A stretch of DNA of 64,000 bases from Paguma larvata (taxonomy: Eukaryota; Chordata; Mammalia; Carnivora; Viverridae). Below the pieces are notes generated by a model. The model saw nothing but the letters and a program-made list of their open reading frames with translations. It had not been told where the DNA came from and ran no database searches. Location: positions 95,373,119 through 95,437,118 of the forward strand of contig CM057834.1 in NCBI GenBank assembly GCA_030068075.1. The letters are read 5' to 3'. Position numbers and translations under genes: made by a program. Shown here piece by piece: positions 1 through 13,115 of this stretch (position 1 is its first letter; each line of letters starts with the position of its first letter).

Positions 1-1110
1 ATGTCAGCTAAGCTAAGTAAGCGTGAAAATACATCTTTTAGGAAAGAAGAGCTACCCACTGATGGCTGTCCACAACCATGTTACGGGAACACAGAGGCTT
101 AGAGCCACAGAGATTTTTCTCACTCATGAGTTTCCCATCAGCTGGGCTGGACCAAGTCTGTCGCATGTGCATCTCGTTTTGAGACTAGTGGATTTCAGGG
201 TCTGCTCTTGTGGTGGTGGTGGCAGACCCTCAGTCCCCTATGCCAATTCACGCACTGTTTTTTTACATAACAACTAGGGAAGGGTGAAGGAAAGCCGGAG
301 AAACTCAACTCACACTGCAGAACTGTCCCTTAGGGTGTCATATCTGCTTGAACCAAGAAAGCTGAGTGGCGTCTCAGTGTAGACGGTGGTGGCAAGAGCC
401 AGGAGGGAGGGGATCACAAGTCTGAGGTCTTAAAAGTCATAAGGTAATGGACAACTGCCAAGCTCAGCCAACTTCAGCATAAAAAAAAGGGACCAAAACA
501 GTATCTTAACAGGCATCTCCTTAAAATTTGAGAAAAAGGTTCTGAAACCATCAAACTGAGGAAAAGAATAATATAGTACCCATTATTAATAACTCAGAAT
601 GTGTGACATAGGCTTTAGTGTGCTGTTTTATTCTTTTAATCAATTTTAGGGTTTTATTATTGATTTTTAAAACTCTTAATTACTTGACAGATGTTTTCCG
701 TTCAGAGTGTTTATTAATCTCTCTTGTCTTCTGTGTTTGGGAAAGAACTACCAGTGTACAAAAACTCCCTTATTATTCCGGCATGCAATGTTTTAGAATT
801 CATCTTGCATGGAGTTTTTTTATATGGCTGTTTCATCATTGTGATTAAATTCTATCTGTCTCTATGGCAAGCAGTGGTTTATATCTTCACTGGTGTCTAG
901 GAGAGTGCCTGGAAGTTAGAGAAGGATCAATATCAGTGTTTAGTTAAGAAATGTTTTTACTACTTGTATTCTGAATGGTTTAAGCAACGCTGAACAAAAT
1001 ACAGTCATTAACTATTTTGTGTATTATAAATCACTTTGATGTTAGAAAACACTCTCCTTTAACTCTATACCTCTCCGTATGTAATTTTGTCATTATTTTC
1101 TGAGAAAATG
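1..1110. other. unassigned unique-looking sequence
   Basis: I see no recognisable gene or repeat. An 84-codon open frame at 23-277 has no family signature and no splice context that I can defend. The stretch includes a short (TGG)n run near 211-223. It may contain diverged repeat debris. Confidence 0.5.

Positions 1111-1112
<2 letters not shown>

Positions 1113-1144
<32 letters not shown>
1113..1144. repeat. (GT)n microsatellite
   Basis: About 15 uninterrupted GT units are followed by a degenerate GC-rich end (gtgcgcctgcgcccgtgtgg). This is alternating purine-pyrimidine DNA that could adopt Z-form and is likely length-polymorphic. Confidence 0.95.
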
Positions 1145-1146
<2 letters not shown>

Positions 1147-3762
1147 CTGCGCCCGTGTGGATGTGTAGCCTTAATGACAGAAACAGACATCCAGCTTTGG
1201 AAATGTGGGAGTTTGTGGGATTTCTAAATTGGACATCTCAAAACTGGGAGGATGGAGTAAGAGACTTTCGCCGTACCCCGAACTAGTTCCCTCCTTTCCT
1301 CATTTTCAATTCTTTAGCGAAATTGTTTTAGCTTTTCCAAACCACTCAGTTGTACAGTAAAAGATGCATCCTGAAACTCAAGATAAAGCAAAATGCAAGG
1401 AGAAAATGAAAATCTGTTCTGTAAATCCCTCCACAACTAGAGAGATACATACCGACTTTTTTGGTAGCAGAGGTTTACGTGGCAGGTGTTTATGCCTGAA
1501 CTATTCCACAGATAAATGGGAGATTTTATTCTCAAGTGAGCTTGGCATGGTTATGTTGAAAAAGCATAATCGAAAGCAAGCTTGTTAGTTTTCAATTTTT
1601 AGTAAGCTAGGAAACAAGAGAAGATTGTTTGTAACTATTTCTCATATTTTGAAAGTCAGCTGTGTCAGTTGTCATTATTTAATAGGACTGAGTTTGCAAA
1701 GCTTGCCCATACAGGTTGCTTATTTATTTTCGGACACTGGTCCTCAGCTGCCTCAGGTAAGCAGAGACTTGTTTTATGGCCAGGTTTGCTCCAAACACCT
1801 CATTCCTACTTAAATGTGTGTTTTGTTTTGTTTTAAAGAAAAAGCTCTAAAATTTTATTCTTTATTGTAAGATAGAGTTAAATGTAATAAGGAATGATAT
1901 TTAAATAAACAGAACATTGGGTCTTCATAGATTTTTAGAACTGGAGGTGAAATTTAAGGGTACTTTATCAGTGCTCTCCTTTTTAAGTATGAGAAAACTG
2001 AAGCCAAGAAAGGTTACAAGGTTAGTTTTACTCAGTTTAAAATTTATTCTCTTCCACTTGTTGTGGATTCTGACTCTGGTTTCATTCTTCATAATAAGGG
2101 AACACCATCAAATTTTGGCTAAAGTTGGTCCTTGTATCTTTTTTGCTCTGTTTCAGCAGTGCTTGAGGATGACTCCCTTCTGCTGCTTTAAGGATTTCAA
2201 ATGAAACCTAAGGCTTGATAAGAAAATTTGGTATTTTCAGAATCATTTTGATTTCTTTCCTTGAGAAAGTAATTTCCTCATATTCCTAATCTCATTACCT
2301 GAAATGCTTGCCAGGGAAAAAGTGAATCTTACTAGGCAGTTGTTTGACCTAGCTGCTCCCAGGAGATCCATTGGAGTGCCAACATGCCTGTTACTGGAAA
2401 ACTCCCAGAGATTCGGGTGTGACCTCTGTTCAAAGAACACTGATCAAGTTCAACCTTCTTATTTCAAAACTGTGGGAACCAGGACCCCATATACAAATGG
2501 TCTGCCCAGTATTTAAACATATCTAGTTGTGGTTTTATTACCATTTCCGGAATTGCCCCAGCACGCTGTAATAGGACTTTTTCCTCCTTTTTCCCCTCTG
2601 ATCAACTGTGGCAAATACCAGGTGGATCACGTGTTGTGGAACCTAACATTCCGCTTTCCCAAGAGACACCTTTCTCAGGATGAGGCGTGTTGTCACCCAC
2701 CACTTTTGACTTTCATGTCAATGCGTCATGTCATTGACTTTTGTTTCCTCAAATCTATTATGCTTTCAGACTCCGGGATCTTCACATTATTCGCTAGGAT
2801 TCCCATGAAGACAGTGTAGCATTCTACCTCTGATATTAAGTGGTGAGGTTTTTATAATGGAGTTGATTTTTTCTAACATTTGTAATCACTTTTAGTTTCT
2901 TCACTAGATGGTACAATTATGACACTGGCTGAAAACCCCCAAAATACAAGTGTATAACTAGACTAAAGGATGTTTCTCAAATGTCATCTGTAGGTACTGT
3001 CAAATATAGACATTAAAAATGATTTAGGACTTACTGACAGTGACATTTAGAGGTTTATATGTCATATCTCAAAATGGAAGAAGTTGGTATAGAAAATATA
3101 GATTTCCTCCTAATTAATTCAAACCTGAGAGAAGTTACTGATTGCCAAAGTTTTCCCTCAGTTGGCTTTGGCATAGAAGTAATTTTAATCTACTCCTATA
3201 ATAAATGTTATGTTTGACTTCATTTCTAAGATGTCTGAATAGTTTCATGCACTTACTGAAAATGAACATAATTTGTGTGAAGATTTGAAAGATTTTAATG
3301 GTTTATATTGGAGTTCCATTTTAAAGCTTTTTCCCTGCTGTAATAGGAAAATGAATTTTCATATGTTCATTAAGGTTTTAGAAAATTTGTGTATTTTCTT
3401 TTCCTTAATGAGAAATTAATTTTAAGAGATTTGTCAACAGATTATTATAAACCAAATGCAACGTAAGATAGAAATTTAGCTTGCTTCCTACGGCTCTTCT
3501 ATAAAGTATGATTCCAGTGAGGGGTGAATCAGCGGAGTCGACCTTGTATGTACATGTGATGCACTCAGTGGGGGCAGGCCACGCCAGTAATAAGGCAAGA
3601 CAGTACCTTTACTCTCCCCCCAATGTGTTTTATGTTTCTGATGCTACATCATTTTATCTCGTGTATCCCTTAGCTAATTATCATAGTTATGGTTATTTGT
3701 ACTACTTTTGTCTTTTAACCTTCATACAAGCTTTATAAGGGATTAATCCACCACCTTTAAAA
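1145..3762. other. unassigned AT-rich sequence
   Basis: There are several open frames of 60-96 codons on both strands (for example 1364-1588, 1917-2204, 2529-2819), but none shows a recognisable domain. A short stretch near 1980-2025 (gagaaaactgaagccaagaaagg) resembles the antisense MIR core and may be an old MIR or L2 trace. Nothing else is identified. Confidence 0.45.
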
Positions 3763-3775
3763 CATTAGATTATTT

Positions 3776-3981
3776 CTTTTAATTTTTTAATGTTTTTTAT
3801 TTTTGAAAGAGACAGATCACAAGTAGGGGAGGGGCAGAGAGCGAGGGAAACACACAATTCGAAGCAGGCTCCAGGCTGTCAGCACAGTGCTTGATGCGGG
3901 GATTGAACTCAAGAACCTTGAGATTGTGACCTGAGCCAAAGTCAGATGCTTAACTGACTGGATCACCCAGGTGCCCCACAG
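3776..3981 (-). mobile_element. SINEC_Fc-type tRNA-Lys SINE
   Basis: This is the reverse-complement carnivore SINE. The T-rich tail complement is at the left, then a GA-rich block, the core gagattgtgacctgagcc, and the head ending in cacccaggtgcccc at 3977. It is flanked by a perfect 13 bp target-site duplication, cattagattattt, at 3763-3775 and 3982-3994. Several substitutions and lost CpGs suggest a middle-aged copy. Confidence 0.95.
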
Positions 3982-4094
3982 CATTAGATTATTTTGATTA
4001 TAGATTATAAAATATAGAAGTTACTATATATTTACTGTTACCAGTGAGATTTCTATTTTCATGTTTTCCTGTTAACAATTAGCACCTTCTCTTT

Positions 4095-5995
4095 TCAGTT
4101 TATAGAAGTCTCTTTAACATTTCTTGTAAGGCTGGTTTAGTGGAGATGAACTCCCTTATTTTCTACTTGTTGGAAAAAGTAGAAAAAAATTTTTCTATTT
4201 TTCCTTCAATTCTGAATACAGCTTTTCTGGATACAAAATTCTTGGTTGGATTGTTTTTCTTTTGGCACTTCAGGTATCCTGTGCCACCCCCTTCTGGCCT
4301 ACAGAGTTGCTGAAAAATCTGCTGTCTTCTGAGGGTTCCATTGTACATAACACGTTGTTTTCTTCTTGCTGCATTTAATATTCTCTCGTTGTCTTTAGCT
4401 TTCAATATTTTAATTATAATGTGTCATGGTGTTGGTCTCCTCTTATTTGGAACTCTGTGTGCTTCTTGAATCTGGCTCTTTCTTTCCCCAGGATAGGGAA
4501 GTGTCCAACCATTATTTCTTCAGATAAGTTTTCTGCCTCCCATACCCCCCTCTTTTTTTTTTTCTCTTTTCTGTTTCTGGAATGCCCGTAATGCAAACGT
4601 TGGTTACTTGATGTTGTCCCCTAAGTCTCTTGAGCTATCCTCACTTTTGAGGCAACTCTGGTGAGTTCCATTGCCCTGTCTTTAGGTTCACTGATATTTT
4701 CTTCTGCTTCATTGGATCTGCTTTTGAACCCATCATTGTGTTTTTCAACTCTGGGACTTCTCTTGGTACTTTCTTGTATTTTCTGAGTTATCACTGTGTT
4801 AATAGATTATCTTCCTGAGTTTGGTATACATCTTTATGACCATTATATGAAGCTCCTTATCAGGTGAATCACTTATTCCTGTTACATTATTTTGTTTTCC
4901 CTCTAAAGTTTTGTCTTGTTCTTTCATTTGGAATTTATTCCTCTCTTTCTTCACTTTGCTTGCCTAGATCTCTGGTTGGTTTCAAGAATGGTCTGTTTGC
5001 TATACAAACTCCCCCCAAGCTAGTAAACCAGGGACATCTCATGGGTGGAGGGCACAAAAATGCAGGCACCCCTCTCTAGCAGATACTAGTGCTCTCGAAC
5101 CCAGTAGATGGAGTGTGAAGATAGTGGTCACCCTCTGAGGTCTCTAGAGAAGATTAAGGTCAGCCTTTAGAAGTGTTTTTAATTAGAAGTCTGCCCTCAG
5201 GTCACAGCTATGAAGATAATAGGCCTTTTTCACAATAGTACTGGTTACCTCAGGGTGGCAGCCAATTAAGACTTTCTCTGTTTGATTACAATCCTCTGAG
5301 ACCCAGGACATAACCTGCACTGGCCAGCAAGGACCTTGAGGTGTCCGCAGGTGGCAGCCATAAAGTTGGGGTATTGGGTGAGGTTAGAAGCTCCCTTCAA
5401 GGAGATACCAGTGAGCTGGAGTAAGGCAGATGGAGGGTGCAAAGACGGTGCTCACCAAGCCTTCATCCCCATAGAATACCCTAGTAGGCTCCTCGTTGTA
5501 TGTTAAATCTGATGGCTGCATCTCAGGCTAACACTTCATGTGAAAGAGGCTGGGCTTAAAGCCTGGATGGCCTGAGCATCTGAGCCTGTAGGAATGGTTT
5601 CTCTGCTTACTGCAGGTGTCGCAATTCTCGTGGATGTGAGTCTCATTGGTTTTCAAAGCTAGATGTTTTGGGGACCTGTCTCTCAAGTGCAGGTCATAAA
5701 AGTTGCGGTACCCAATGTGAAGTTTAACCCTTCACTCCTCAGGGAGAAGCTCAGGTTTTGAGTTCTCTCCTGAATGTGGGTAGACTGTATGGTGAGATTG
5801 CCTATCAACGTCTCCCACTTGCTTCAGTGGATGTGTGTTTCTGGTTTGCCTAATCTGGGAGTCACTCAGCTAGTTTTCGTTTTGTGTCCCTCCCCCCAGG
5901 GGAGATTATTCCATATGTATTTGTAGGTTTATGTGTCCAGGGGAGGGGGTGTGTTCAGGAACTTCTCACATTGCCATCGTGAACTGAACCCAGTC
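4095..5995 (-). mobile_element. 5' end of an old L1 LINE (antisense)
   Basis: Read on the minus strand this matches the 5' UTR and early ORF1 region of old mammalian L1 elements. The plus-strand text runs from ttgtaaggctggtttagtgg through tggaatgcccgtaatgcaaac and ttttgtcttgttctttcat to a terminus at gccatcgtgaactgaaccc, which resembles the complement of the L1 5' start. No intact ORF1 remains. Two diverged internal repeats of about 50 bp (5080-5132 and 5402-5455) lie about 320 bp apart, as expected of repeated modules in an L1 promoter region. The L1 class is fairly secure. The subfamily (L1M type) is inferred. Confidence 0.65.
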
Positions 5996-6607
5996 AGTGC
6001 TTCTATAAAACAAAATCAGTTTTATCAGTCTCAAACAATGCAAGTCATAGTGGGATTAATTCACTTTTTCATTTAACTCCCTTATATATGTAATGCATAA
6101 TGATCATGAAAAATGAATGTATGTGAAAAATTATATTCCAATTTTTTTCCTCTTTATACAATTCTAATGAAACAATCTTGGCTTAAAAAACTAATGAATT
6201 TGACTAGAGCTGTGCTATTTAGTAACAAATACTAAATTTGAAATTCTAGCTTCAAGAAAGGGAAAAAAAAAAACATGAAAATACAGTGAGCAGATACCTG
6301 CATAGATGACCAACAGAGCAGTTGCACCATTAGTGTCCACTACACAAACGAGCAAAACATGAAGGCATCACTGATAGAAAAGAATCTGGTTAGTAGCCAA
6401 TTGGTATAGGGGTCCGTGTGTTTACTCCTAACTCATATCTTCAATTTATAGGCACAGTGGTTTTTCTGATGCTGAAATCATGTGATTGGCGGAGTTTGGT
6501 AAAAACTATCATGAAAAATTTTTGAAGGACTTTGTTTCTGCCTTCTCTATATATGTGGTATATATCATTGAAAATATATTAAGTGAAATAAGGTATATTT
6601 TAGGGTA
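5996..6607. other. unassigned AT-rich sequence
   Basis: There is no recognisable gene or repeat between the L1 5' end and the MaLR LTR. An A-rich run lies near 6261-6274. Confidence 0.5.
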
Positions 6608-6969
6608 TTTAGACTGCTGTAATAGACATAAAATAGACTGAGTGATTGATAAACAGCAAGCATTTCATTCTTATAGTTCTGGAGCCTCAAAGTCTGATTT
6701 CAGGATTCCAGTGTGGTCAGATTTTTGAGGGCCCAATTCTGGTTTATAGGCTGCCAGCTTCTCACTACATCTCAACAGGCCAGAGAACAGAGAAAGGAAA
6801 AAACTGTCTGATGACTCTTAAAAGGGCACTAATCCCACTGAAAAGGGCCCCACTCTCATGATCTTATTTCATTACTTCCCAAGGTTCTATTTCCTAATTG
6901 TATCATGTTTGGGTGGTAGGGTTTCAACATATGAATTTAGGGGGAACACAAACATTTATTCCATAACAA
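6608..6969 (-). mobile_element. MLT1-like solitary LTR (ERVL-MaLR)
   Basis: In reverse orientation it starts at ttatggaataaatg and carries the MaLR hallmarks: tcatatgttgaaaccctacc, a GGGCCC block, ataagagtcatcagacag, and cagaactataagaatgaaatgc near the polyadenylation region. It ends at tctattacagcagtctaaa. No internal retroviral sequence flanks it, so it is a solitary LTR. It is well diverged and has no coding capacity. Confidence 0.75.
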
Positions 6970-8424
6970 GGAGTTCATAAAAATGCTCACATTGGCTAAC
7001 CAGTTTTTATAAAAATGGTGTCAGGAAACTGAGTTAAGGATTATTCATTCTATTTCTTAATTACCTACAAATTGGGGTACATAATCATGATATAATACCA
7101 AACAGTGAAATATAATTCTTGGTGGGGAGGGAATGGGGGATTAGGGATACCTGCAATTAATTCAAAATTCCATTTAGTACATACTTACTGAATGCCTAGA
7201 ATTTTCAAGATATTATTGGAAATACAGAGCTGGCTAACATGATGTTTCTAGCCTGTCCTGAATATAATTCTCACTAATATTGGTTCATTTTAATTTCTAC
7301 TTTTATTGCCTTTCTTAATGATGCTTTTCTCAGTTGATGATTTTGAAGACAAGCATATTTTCAATGACTATCTAATGTGTACCATTAACAGCTTTACTCT
7401 TTCTAAAGTCTTTGTGAAGAGACAAAGGTTTATACTTCCCTTGACATTTATGGCATCCTGTGTACCTGTGCTCCATGAAAGGTTACCTAAATCAAATTTA
7501 TTCCAAATAGGCAATATTTAACATTAAAAATGTCAAAGTAAGGGTAAGATACTCTATAGGGCAGCATTGAGTTGACTGACTGAATTATAGCTAGGGAATG
7601 ATGAAGTGTGCATTCCCTTTTCATCTCACATATTGGCTAATAAATATATTGATTCCAATACTCATTCCATTGCGCAGTACAATTCTTGACATACACTTAC
7701 CTTGTTATCTTTATCCTAATATTTAATTTGATCAAAATATTTGTCAAATAATTTGTAACTTTGCTGGTATATTAACATAAATCGACAAATTATAAGTTCT
7801 AAAATATTCCATTGCTCAGGTGATTATGCGCAATTAGGCACGGATACAAAGTAATTACCTCTCTTAAAAAAGCCATCAAGATTTTTTATTGGAGAAATTC
7901 TGAGAAATAGATCTAGTATGATATCTTAGAATTGAACACAAGAGTCTAAAATAGAGAGATCTCACGATGTTTTGTAACTTAAAATTAGATATTCATATGA
8001 CCCAAAGAAGAAAGAATATACACGAATACTCACACAAATACTGTAATTTAAAATAAAACTTAACTCTACCTTTATTGTCAGCCAGGACATATAAAGAAAC
8101 ACAAAAGGTACATAGATCTCATCAACAAAAAAAGAACCATAACTCAGGTACTACTTTTGAATGACACTGAAATTTACAACTTCTCATCTGAAGCTTAAAG
8201 CAGGGAAGTGAACATTATTTTTAATAATTCTAATATCACATTTAGAAATGAATTTCTTAAATATAAGGACATACCATTAATCCAATGAAGGTTTTTTTAA
8301 AAAATGGGATACACAGGTATAGAGCTTTCTGATTATCTAAACTCATTTTTTCAAATTCTGATCCACCATTCTAAACTAGTCTCCTCATTTACTAGCCTGT
8401 AGTTACCCTGAGCAATTTGCCTCT
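6970..8424. other. unassigned AT-rich sequence
   Basis: I recognise neither gene nor repeat. Open frames are short (71 codons at 7306-7521 is the longest) and have no family signature. Confidence 0.5.
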
Positions 8425-8434
8425 TCTACTCAAA

Positions 8435-8629
8435 GTTCTTTTTTTTTTAATTTTCTTTTTAATGTTTTTTTATTTTTTTGAGAGAGAGAGAGCACAAGTG
8501 GGAGAGGGGCAGAAAGGGAGGAAGATAGAACTGAAGCAGGCTCCATGCTCTGAGCTGCCAGCACAGAGCCCAATGTGGGATTTGAACCCAGGGACTGCGA
8601 GATCATGACCTGAGCCACTGTCAGGCACC
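8435..8629 (-). mobile_element. SINEC_Fc-type SINE with internal deletion
   Basis: This antisense carnivore SINE has a T-rich left end, a GAGAGAGAG block, a gaagcaggctccatgctctgagctgcc body and a gagatcatgacctgagcc core. Between that core and the terminal caggcacc, most of the usual tRNA A-box segment is missing, so the copy probably lacks pol III promoter function. Near-perfect target duplications (tctactcaaa) lie at 8425-8434 and 8630-8639. Confidence 0.92.
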
Positions 8630-8644
8630 TCTACTCAAAATTAC

Positions 8645-8960
8645 TACAAACATGGTAAATTTCTATGTTTTCACTTTTCAGTCACAACTGAAGTCTGGCT
8701 TCTGTCTTCACCCCTTTAATGGAAATGCTCTAAATTCAATACTACCTTGTTTGTACCCAAATTCAGTGGAAATTATTTAGTTCTTACCCTAATTGATACT
8801 CTGTGTTCCCTTGGTTTCCCCAATACCTTGCTTTGTTCTTCCCATGCTATTCTTACCATTCCTCCTAGGTACATCATATACATTTTCTACCTTAACTTAC
8901 CACCCTTTTAACTTTATGCATTGTCTCAGGTTCAGTCCTTCCAGTCTCATGATTTCATCA
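8645..8960 (+). mobile_element. ancient L2 LINE fragment (ORF2 region), upstream part
   Basis: Plus-strand text such as ttgatactctgtgttccctt followed by ggtttccccaatacc, and then gtctcaggttcagtcctt, resembles the L2 reverse-transcriptase region after its DTVDH motif and at its VPQGSVLGP motif. It is very diverged with no open frame. It stops where the younger L1 begins. The downstream half of what may be the same L2 resumes after that L1. Confidence 0.45.
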
Positions 8961-8967
8961 ATGAGAT

Positions 8968-11900
8968 GACAGGATAAAGGAATCAATCCAGCAAGAGGAT
9001 AGAACTTTTATAAATATCTACGTACCCAACAGAGAAGCACTTAGATGTACAAAGCAAATACTGGTTGATCTAAAGGGAGAAAGAGACAGGAGTACAATAA
9101 TAGTACGGAGTGTTCATACTCCATTATGATCACTGGAGAGATCTTCCAGACAGAACATCAGTAAGGAAACATGGGCCTTATAGGGCATGTTGACCAGATG
9201 CATTTAACACGTATGTAGAGAACATTTGATCCAAAAGGAACAGAATATGTATTCTTCTCAAGTGCACATGGAACATTCTCCACAACAGGTCATATGTTAG
9301 GCTACAAAAAAAAACCTTAATAAATTTAAGAAGATTGAAATCATATCAAGCATCTTTTCGGACTACAATGTTATCTAGCTAGAAATCAGAAGAAAACTGA
9401 AAAAAAAATCACAAATACGTGGAGATTAAGAAATCTGCTAGTGAGCAACCAACACATAAAAGAAGTAATCAAAGAAGAAATTGGAATACCTTGCAAATGA
9501 AAATACCAACCAAAACTTATGGGATGCAGCAAAGGCACTTACAAGAGGAATGTGTTAAATGACAACCTCAAGAAACAAGATAAATATCTCACATAAACTA
9601 ACTTTATACCTCCAGAAACTAGAAAATGAAGAACAAACAAGGCCCAAAGTTGGTAGAAGGAAGGAAATAAAGATCTAAGTGGAAATAAATGAAAAACAAA
9701 GTGACTAAAAAGGCAATAGAAAACTAAGACCTGGTTCTTTGAAAATATATATTTTTTTAAATTGGCAAATCTTTATCTAGACTTACCAAGAAAAACAGGA
9801 CTCAAAATCAGAAATGAAGGAGGAGGTATTACAGTTAATACCACAAAAATACAAAGGGTTGTATAAGACTACTATGAACAATTATATGCCAACAATATGA
9901 TTACCTAGAAGAAATAGATTAATTTCAAAAACGTGCAATCTGCCAAGACTGAATCAGGAAGAGATAGAAAACCTAAACAAACCAATTGATTGCTAAGGAC
10001 ATTCAATCAGAAATCAAAAACCTCTCAACAAATAGAAGTCCAATACCACACAGCTTTACAGGAGAATTCTACTAACATTTAAATAAGAATACCACCCTTC
10101 CTCAAACTTTTCTTAAAAAAAGAAAGAGGAAGGTAGATTCCCAAAGTCATTTTATGAGGCTGGCATGACTCTGATACCAAAACCGGGCAAAGATGCTATG
10201 AGAAAAGAAAATCACAGGCCAGTACCCCTGATGAACATAGATTCCAAAATCCTCAACAAAACAGTAGCAAACAAATTCAAGGGTACAGTGAAAGGATCAC
10301 ATACCATGATCAAAGGTATTTATTCCAGTGTTGCAAGGATATTTCAACATCCACATATCAATGTGTTACATCAGATTAATAAAGTGAAGGATAACAATCA
10401 TATGATCATCTCAGTGGATGCAGAAAAAGCATTTGGCAAAATTCAACATCCGTTATGATAAAAAGCATCAACAAAGTGAGTATAGAGGGAAGGTACTTCC
10501 ACGTATAAGGACCATATACATGAAAAACCCACAGCTAACATCATATTCGATGGTGAAAGATCAGAACCAAGACATGATACCTACTCACACCACTTTTATT
10601 CAAAAATCCAGAGTAATTAGTCAAGAAAAAGAAATAAAAGTCATCTAAATTAGAAAGAAGTAAAACTGTCACTATTTGCAGATGACTTAAACTATAAAGT
10701 CCCAAAGCCCCCATAAAAACAAAAACAAAAAACAACTCTTAGAACTAATCAACAAATTCATTAAAGTAGCAGGATACAAAATAAATATTCAAATATGAGT
10801 TGCACTAGTAATGAACTGTCAGAAAGAGAAATTAAGAAATTAAGAAAATTAAAGAAAACAGTCTGCATCAAAAAGAATAAAACACCTATGAATAATTTAA
10901 CCAAGGAAGTGAAAGACTTGTACACTAAAAACCAAGACCTCGATGGAAGAAAACGAAGACACAAATGAAAAGGCATTCCATGCTTATGGATGGAAGAATC
11001 AATACTGTTAAAATGCCCATGCTACTGAAAATAGTGTACAGATTAAATATACCCCCTATCAGCATCCCAAAGGCATTTGTCATAGAAATAAAATAAAAAT
11101 CTCTGAATAACCAAAGAAATATTGAGAAAGAAGAACAAAGCTGGAGGTATCACATTCCCTGATTTCAAACTACACTACAAAGCTAGAGTAATCAAAACAT
11201 TGTGGTATTGACATAAAAATAGATACATAGATTAATGGAACAAAATACAGAGCCCAGAAATAAATCCACACTTTATGGTTAAATCGTTTGTGAGTAAAAC
11301 TCCAAGAATATACCATGGGGAAAGGATTCTCTCTTTAAACAGTGTTGGAAAAACTGCTTCCCCCCATATACAACAACTAACTTGAAATATATTAACGCTC
11401 TGAAATATATTAAATTTTTTTTGGATTTGACACCAAAATCAACAAAAGCAAAATAAACAAGTGGGACTACATCAAGCTAAAAAGCAAAGCAAAGCAAATG
11501 ACCAACATAATGAAAAGACAACTTACTAAATGGGAGAAAATATTTGCAAATAAATACACATGTATGTATATATAATATGGTTAAAAAAATGGGCAGAGGA
11601 TCCGAATAGACATTTTTCCAAAGAAGACATACAGATGCCAACAGATATGTAAAAAGGTGCTCAACATCACTGATCATCAGAGAAATGGAAAGCACAACTA
11701 CAGTGAGGTAACACCTCATACCTCTTAGAATGGCGGTTATCCAAACGAGATAGTAAGTGTTGGCAAAGGTGTAGACAAAAGGAAATACTGTGCACTGTTG
11801 GTAGGAAAGTAAATTGGTGCAGCCACTGTGGAAAACAGTACAAAGATTCCTCAAAAAATAAAAATAGAAATACCTTATGATTCATTAATTCCACTTCTGG

Positions 11901-12565
11901 GTATTTATCCACAGAAAATAAAAACACTAATTCAAAAAAATATTTGGACCACCATGCCATGTTTATAGCCCCATTATTTACAATTGCCAAGGTATGGAAA
12001 CAGCCTGAGTGTCCCTCAATGGATGAATGAATTAAACTGTAGGTAACAATGAAACATTATTCATATGTAAAAAAAGAAGGGAATCTTGCTGTTTGCCTTG
12101 AGGGCATTATACAAAGTGAAACAAGTCAGAGAGAATAAGACAAATACTACATGATTGCATTTATATTTGGAGTCTAAAAAAATACAAAACAAAAATCACA
12201 GGGTTATAGATATGGAGAATAGATTAGTGGTTGCCAGAGGCAGAGGGTAGGGAATGGGAGGCTGGGGATTGGGCCAAAAGGGTGAAGGATGTCCAAAGAT
12301 ACAAACCTTCCAATCATAAAATAAGCTCTGAGGATGTAATATACAGCCTGGCAACTACAGTTCATAATACTATATTGCATATTTGAAAGATACTAAGGAT
12401 CTAAATATTAAAAGTTGTATCACAAGAATAAAAAGTTTCATAACTACATATGTCGACTAGACTTATTGTGGAGATCATTTTGTAATATACAAATACCAAA
12501 TCATTATGCAATAATATGCATGCCTAAAAAAACAAAACGACACCAACAAAACAAAAACAAAGTGA
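8968..12565 (+). mobile_element. 5'-truncated L1 LINE (ORF2 to 3' end)
   Basis: The match to L1 ORF2 starts in the endonuclease region (gtacccaacagagaagcac) and continues through the reverse transcriptase. One open piece at 10165-10458 shows TLIPKPGKD near its start and ISVDAEKAF near its end, the motif A region. The LSLFADDL catalytic block is encoded at about 10666-10689. Many stops and frameshifts break the frame, so the element is dead. The 3' UTR ends in an A-rich tail around 12520-12565. At about 3.6 kb it is roughly half of a full L1. There is no ORF1 or 5' UTR. Confidence 0.88.
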
Positions 12566-12569
12566 AAAA

Positions 12570-13115
12570 CTCCAAGGACTTCCAATTGTATTTCTTGACC
12601 AGCCACACAGGTCATTAGCTTTATACCCAGTGCCCTGCTATGGCTACAACTGGAAATTCCTTAGACACCTCAGTTTTATAGTGCCCCAAACTGTATTTTT
12701 GTCCATCCTTAAGATTGATTCCTCCTCCTCTCCCTCTTCTTTTTCCATCTATACCTTTATCTTCTTTGGGCAGCATCCCTGGAACCCTGTCCCTTAGGGA
12801 GATACAGCCATCCTCTCATTTCTCCATCTTTTGACTGCCCAGTTATCAGATTAAAAGCCTCCTGATTTTCTCTCTCAAAATGTTCTTTAACCCAACATTT
12901 TTTTCTCTACCTTTAGGATACTCCCCTGTTCTGGCTATCATATCTCTTATTCATATGACCATAGTTTATTCCCATCTGCATTAGTTAACTGCCCACCTTT
13001 ATTCATCTTCCTATTTTTCTTCCCAACTCATAGACTAATCTGTTTAAACTCCAAATCTGACTATATCATACCTATTCAAAGCTTTAAAATATCTCAGTTC
13101 CCAACTGTTTGGATT
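12570..13115 (+). mobile_element. ancient L2 LINE fragment, downstream part
   Basis: The C/T-rich sequence includes segments similar to the L2 ORF2 C-terminal region: tccttagacacctcagtttt, agccatcctctcatttctcc, and aatctgactatatcatacct before a run resembling the aaaccctccaatgg block. It has the same strand and correct order relative to the L2-like piece ending near 8960. This suggests one L2 interrupted by the intervening L1. Divergence is high and the call is by eye. Confidence 0.42.

Noticed and set aside
6608..6969. Possibility of a complete endogenous retrovirus between the MaLR LTRs
   Set aside because: The LTRs at 6608-6969, 15601-16088 and 37400-37683 differ in sequence and orientation, and no gag, pol or env homology lies between them. 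They are solitary LTRs.
11477..11990. Two overlapping minus-strand frames (125 and 107 codons)
   Set aside because: Antisense to the conserved end of L1 ORF2. A similar frame recurs antisense to the L1 at 25714-26052.
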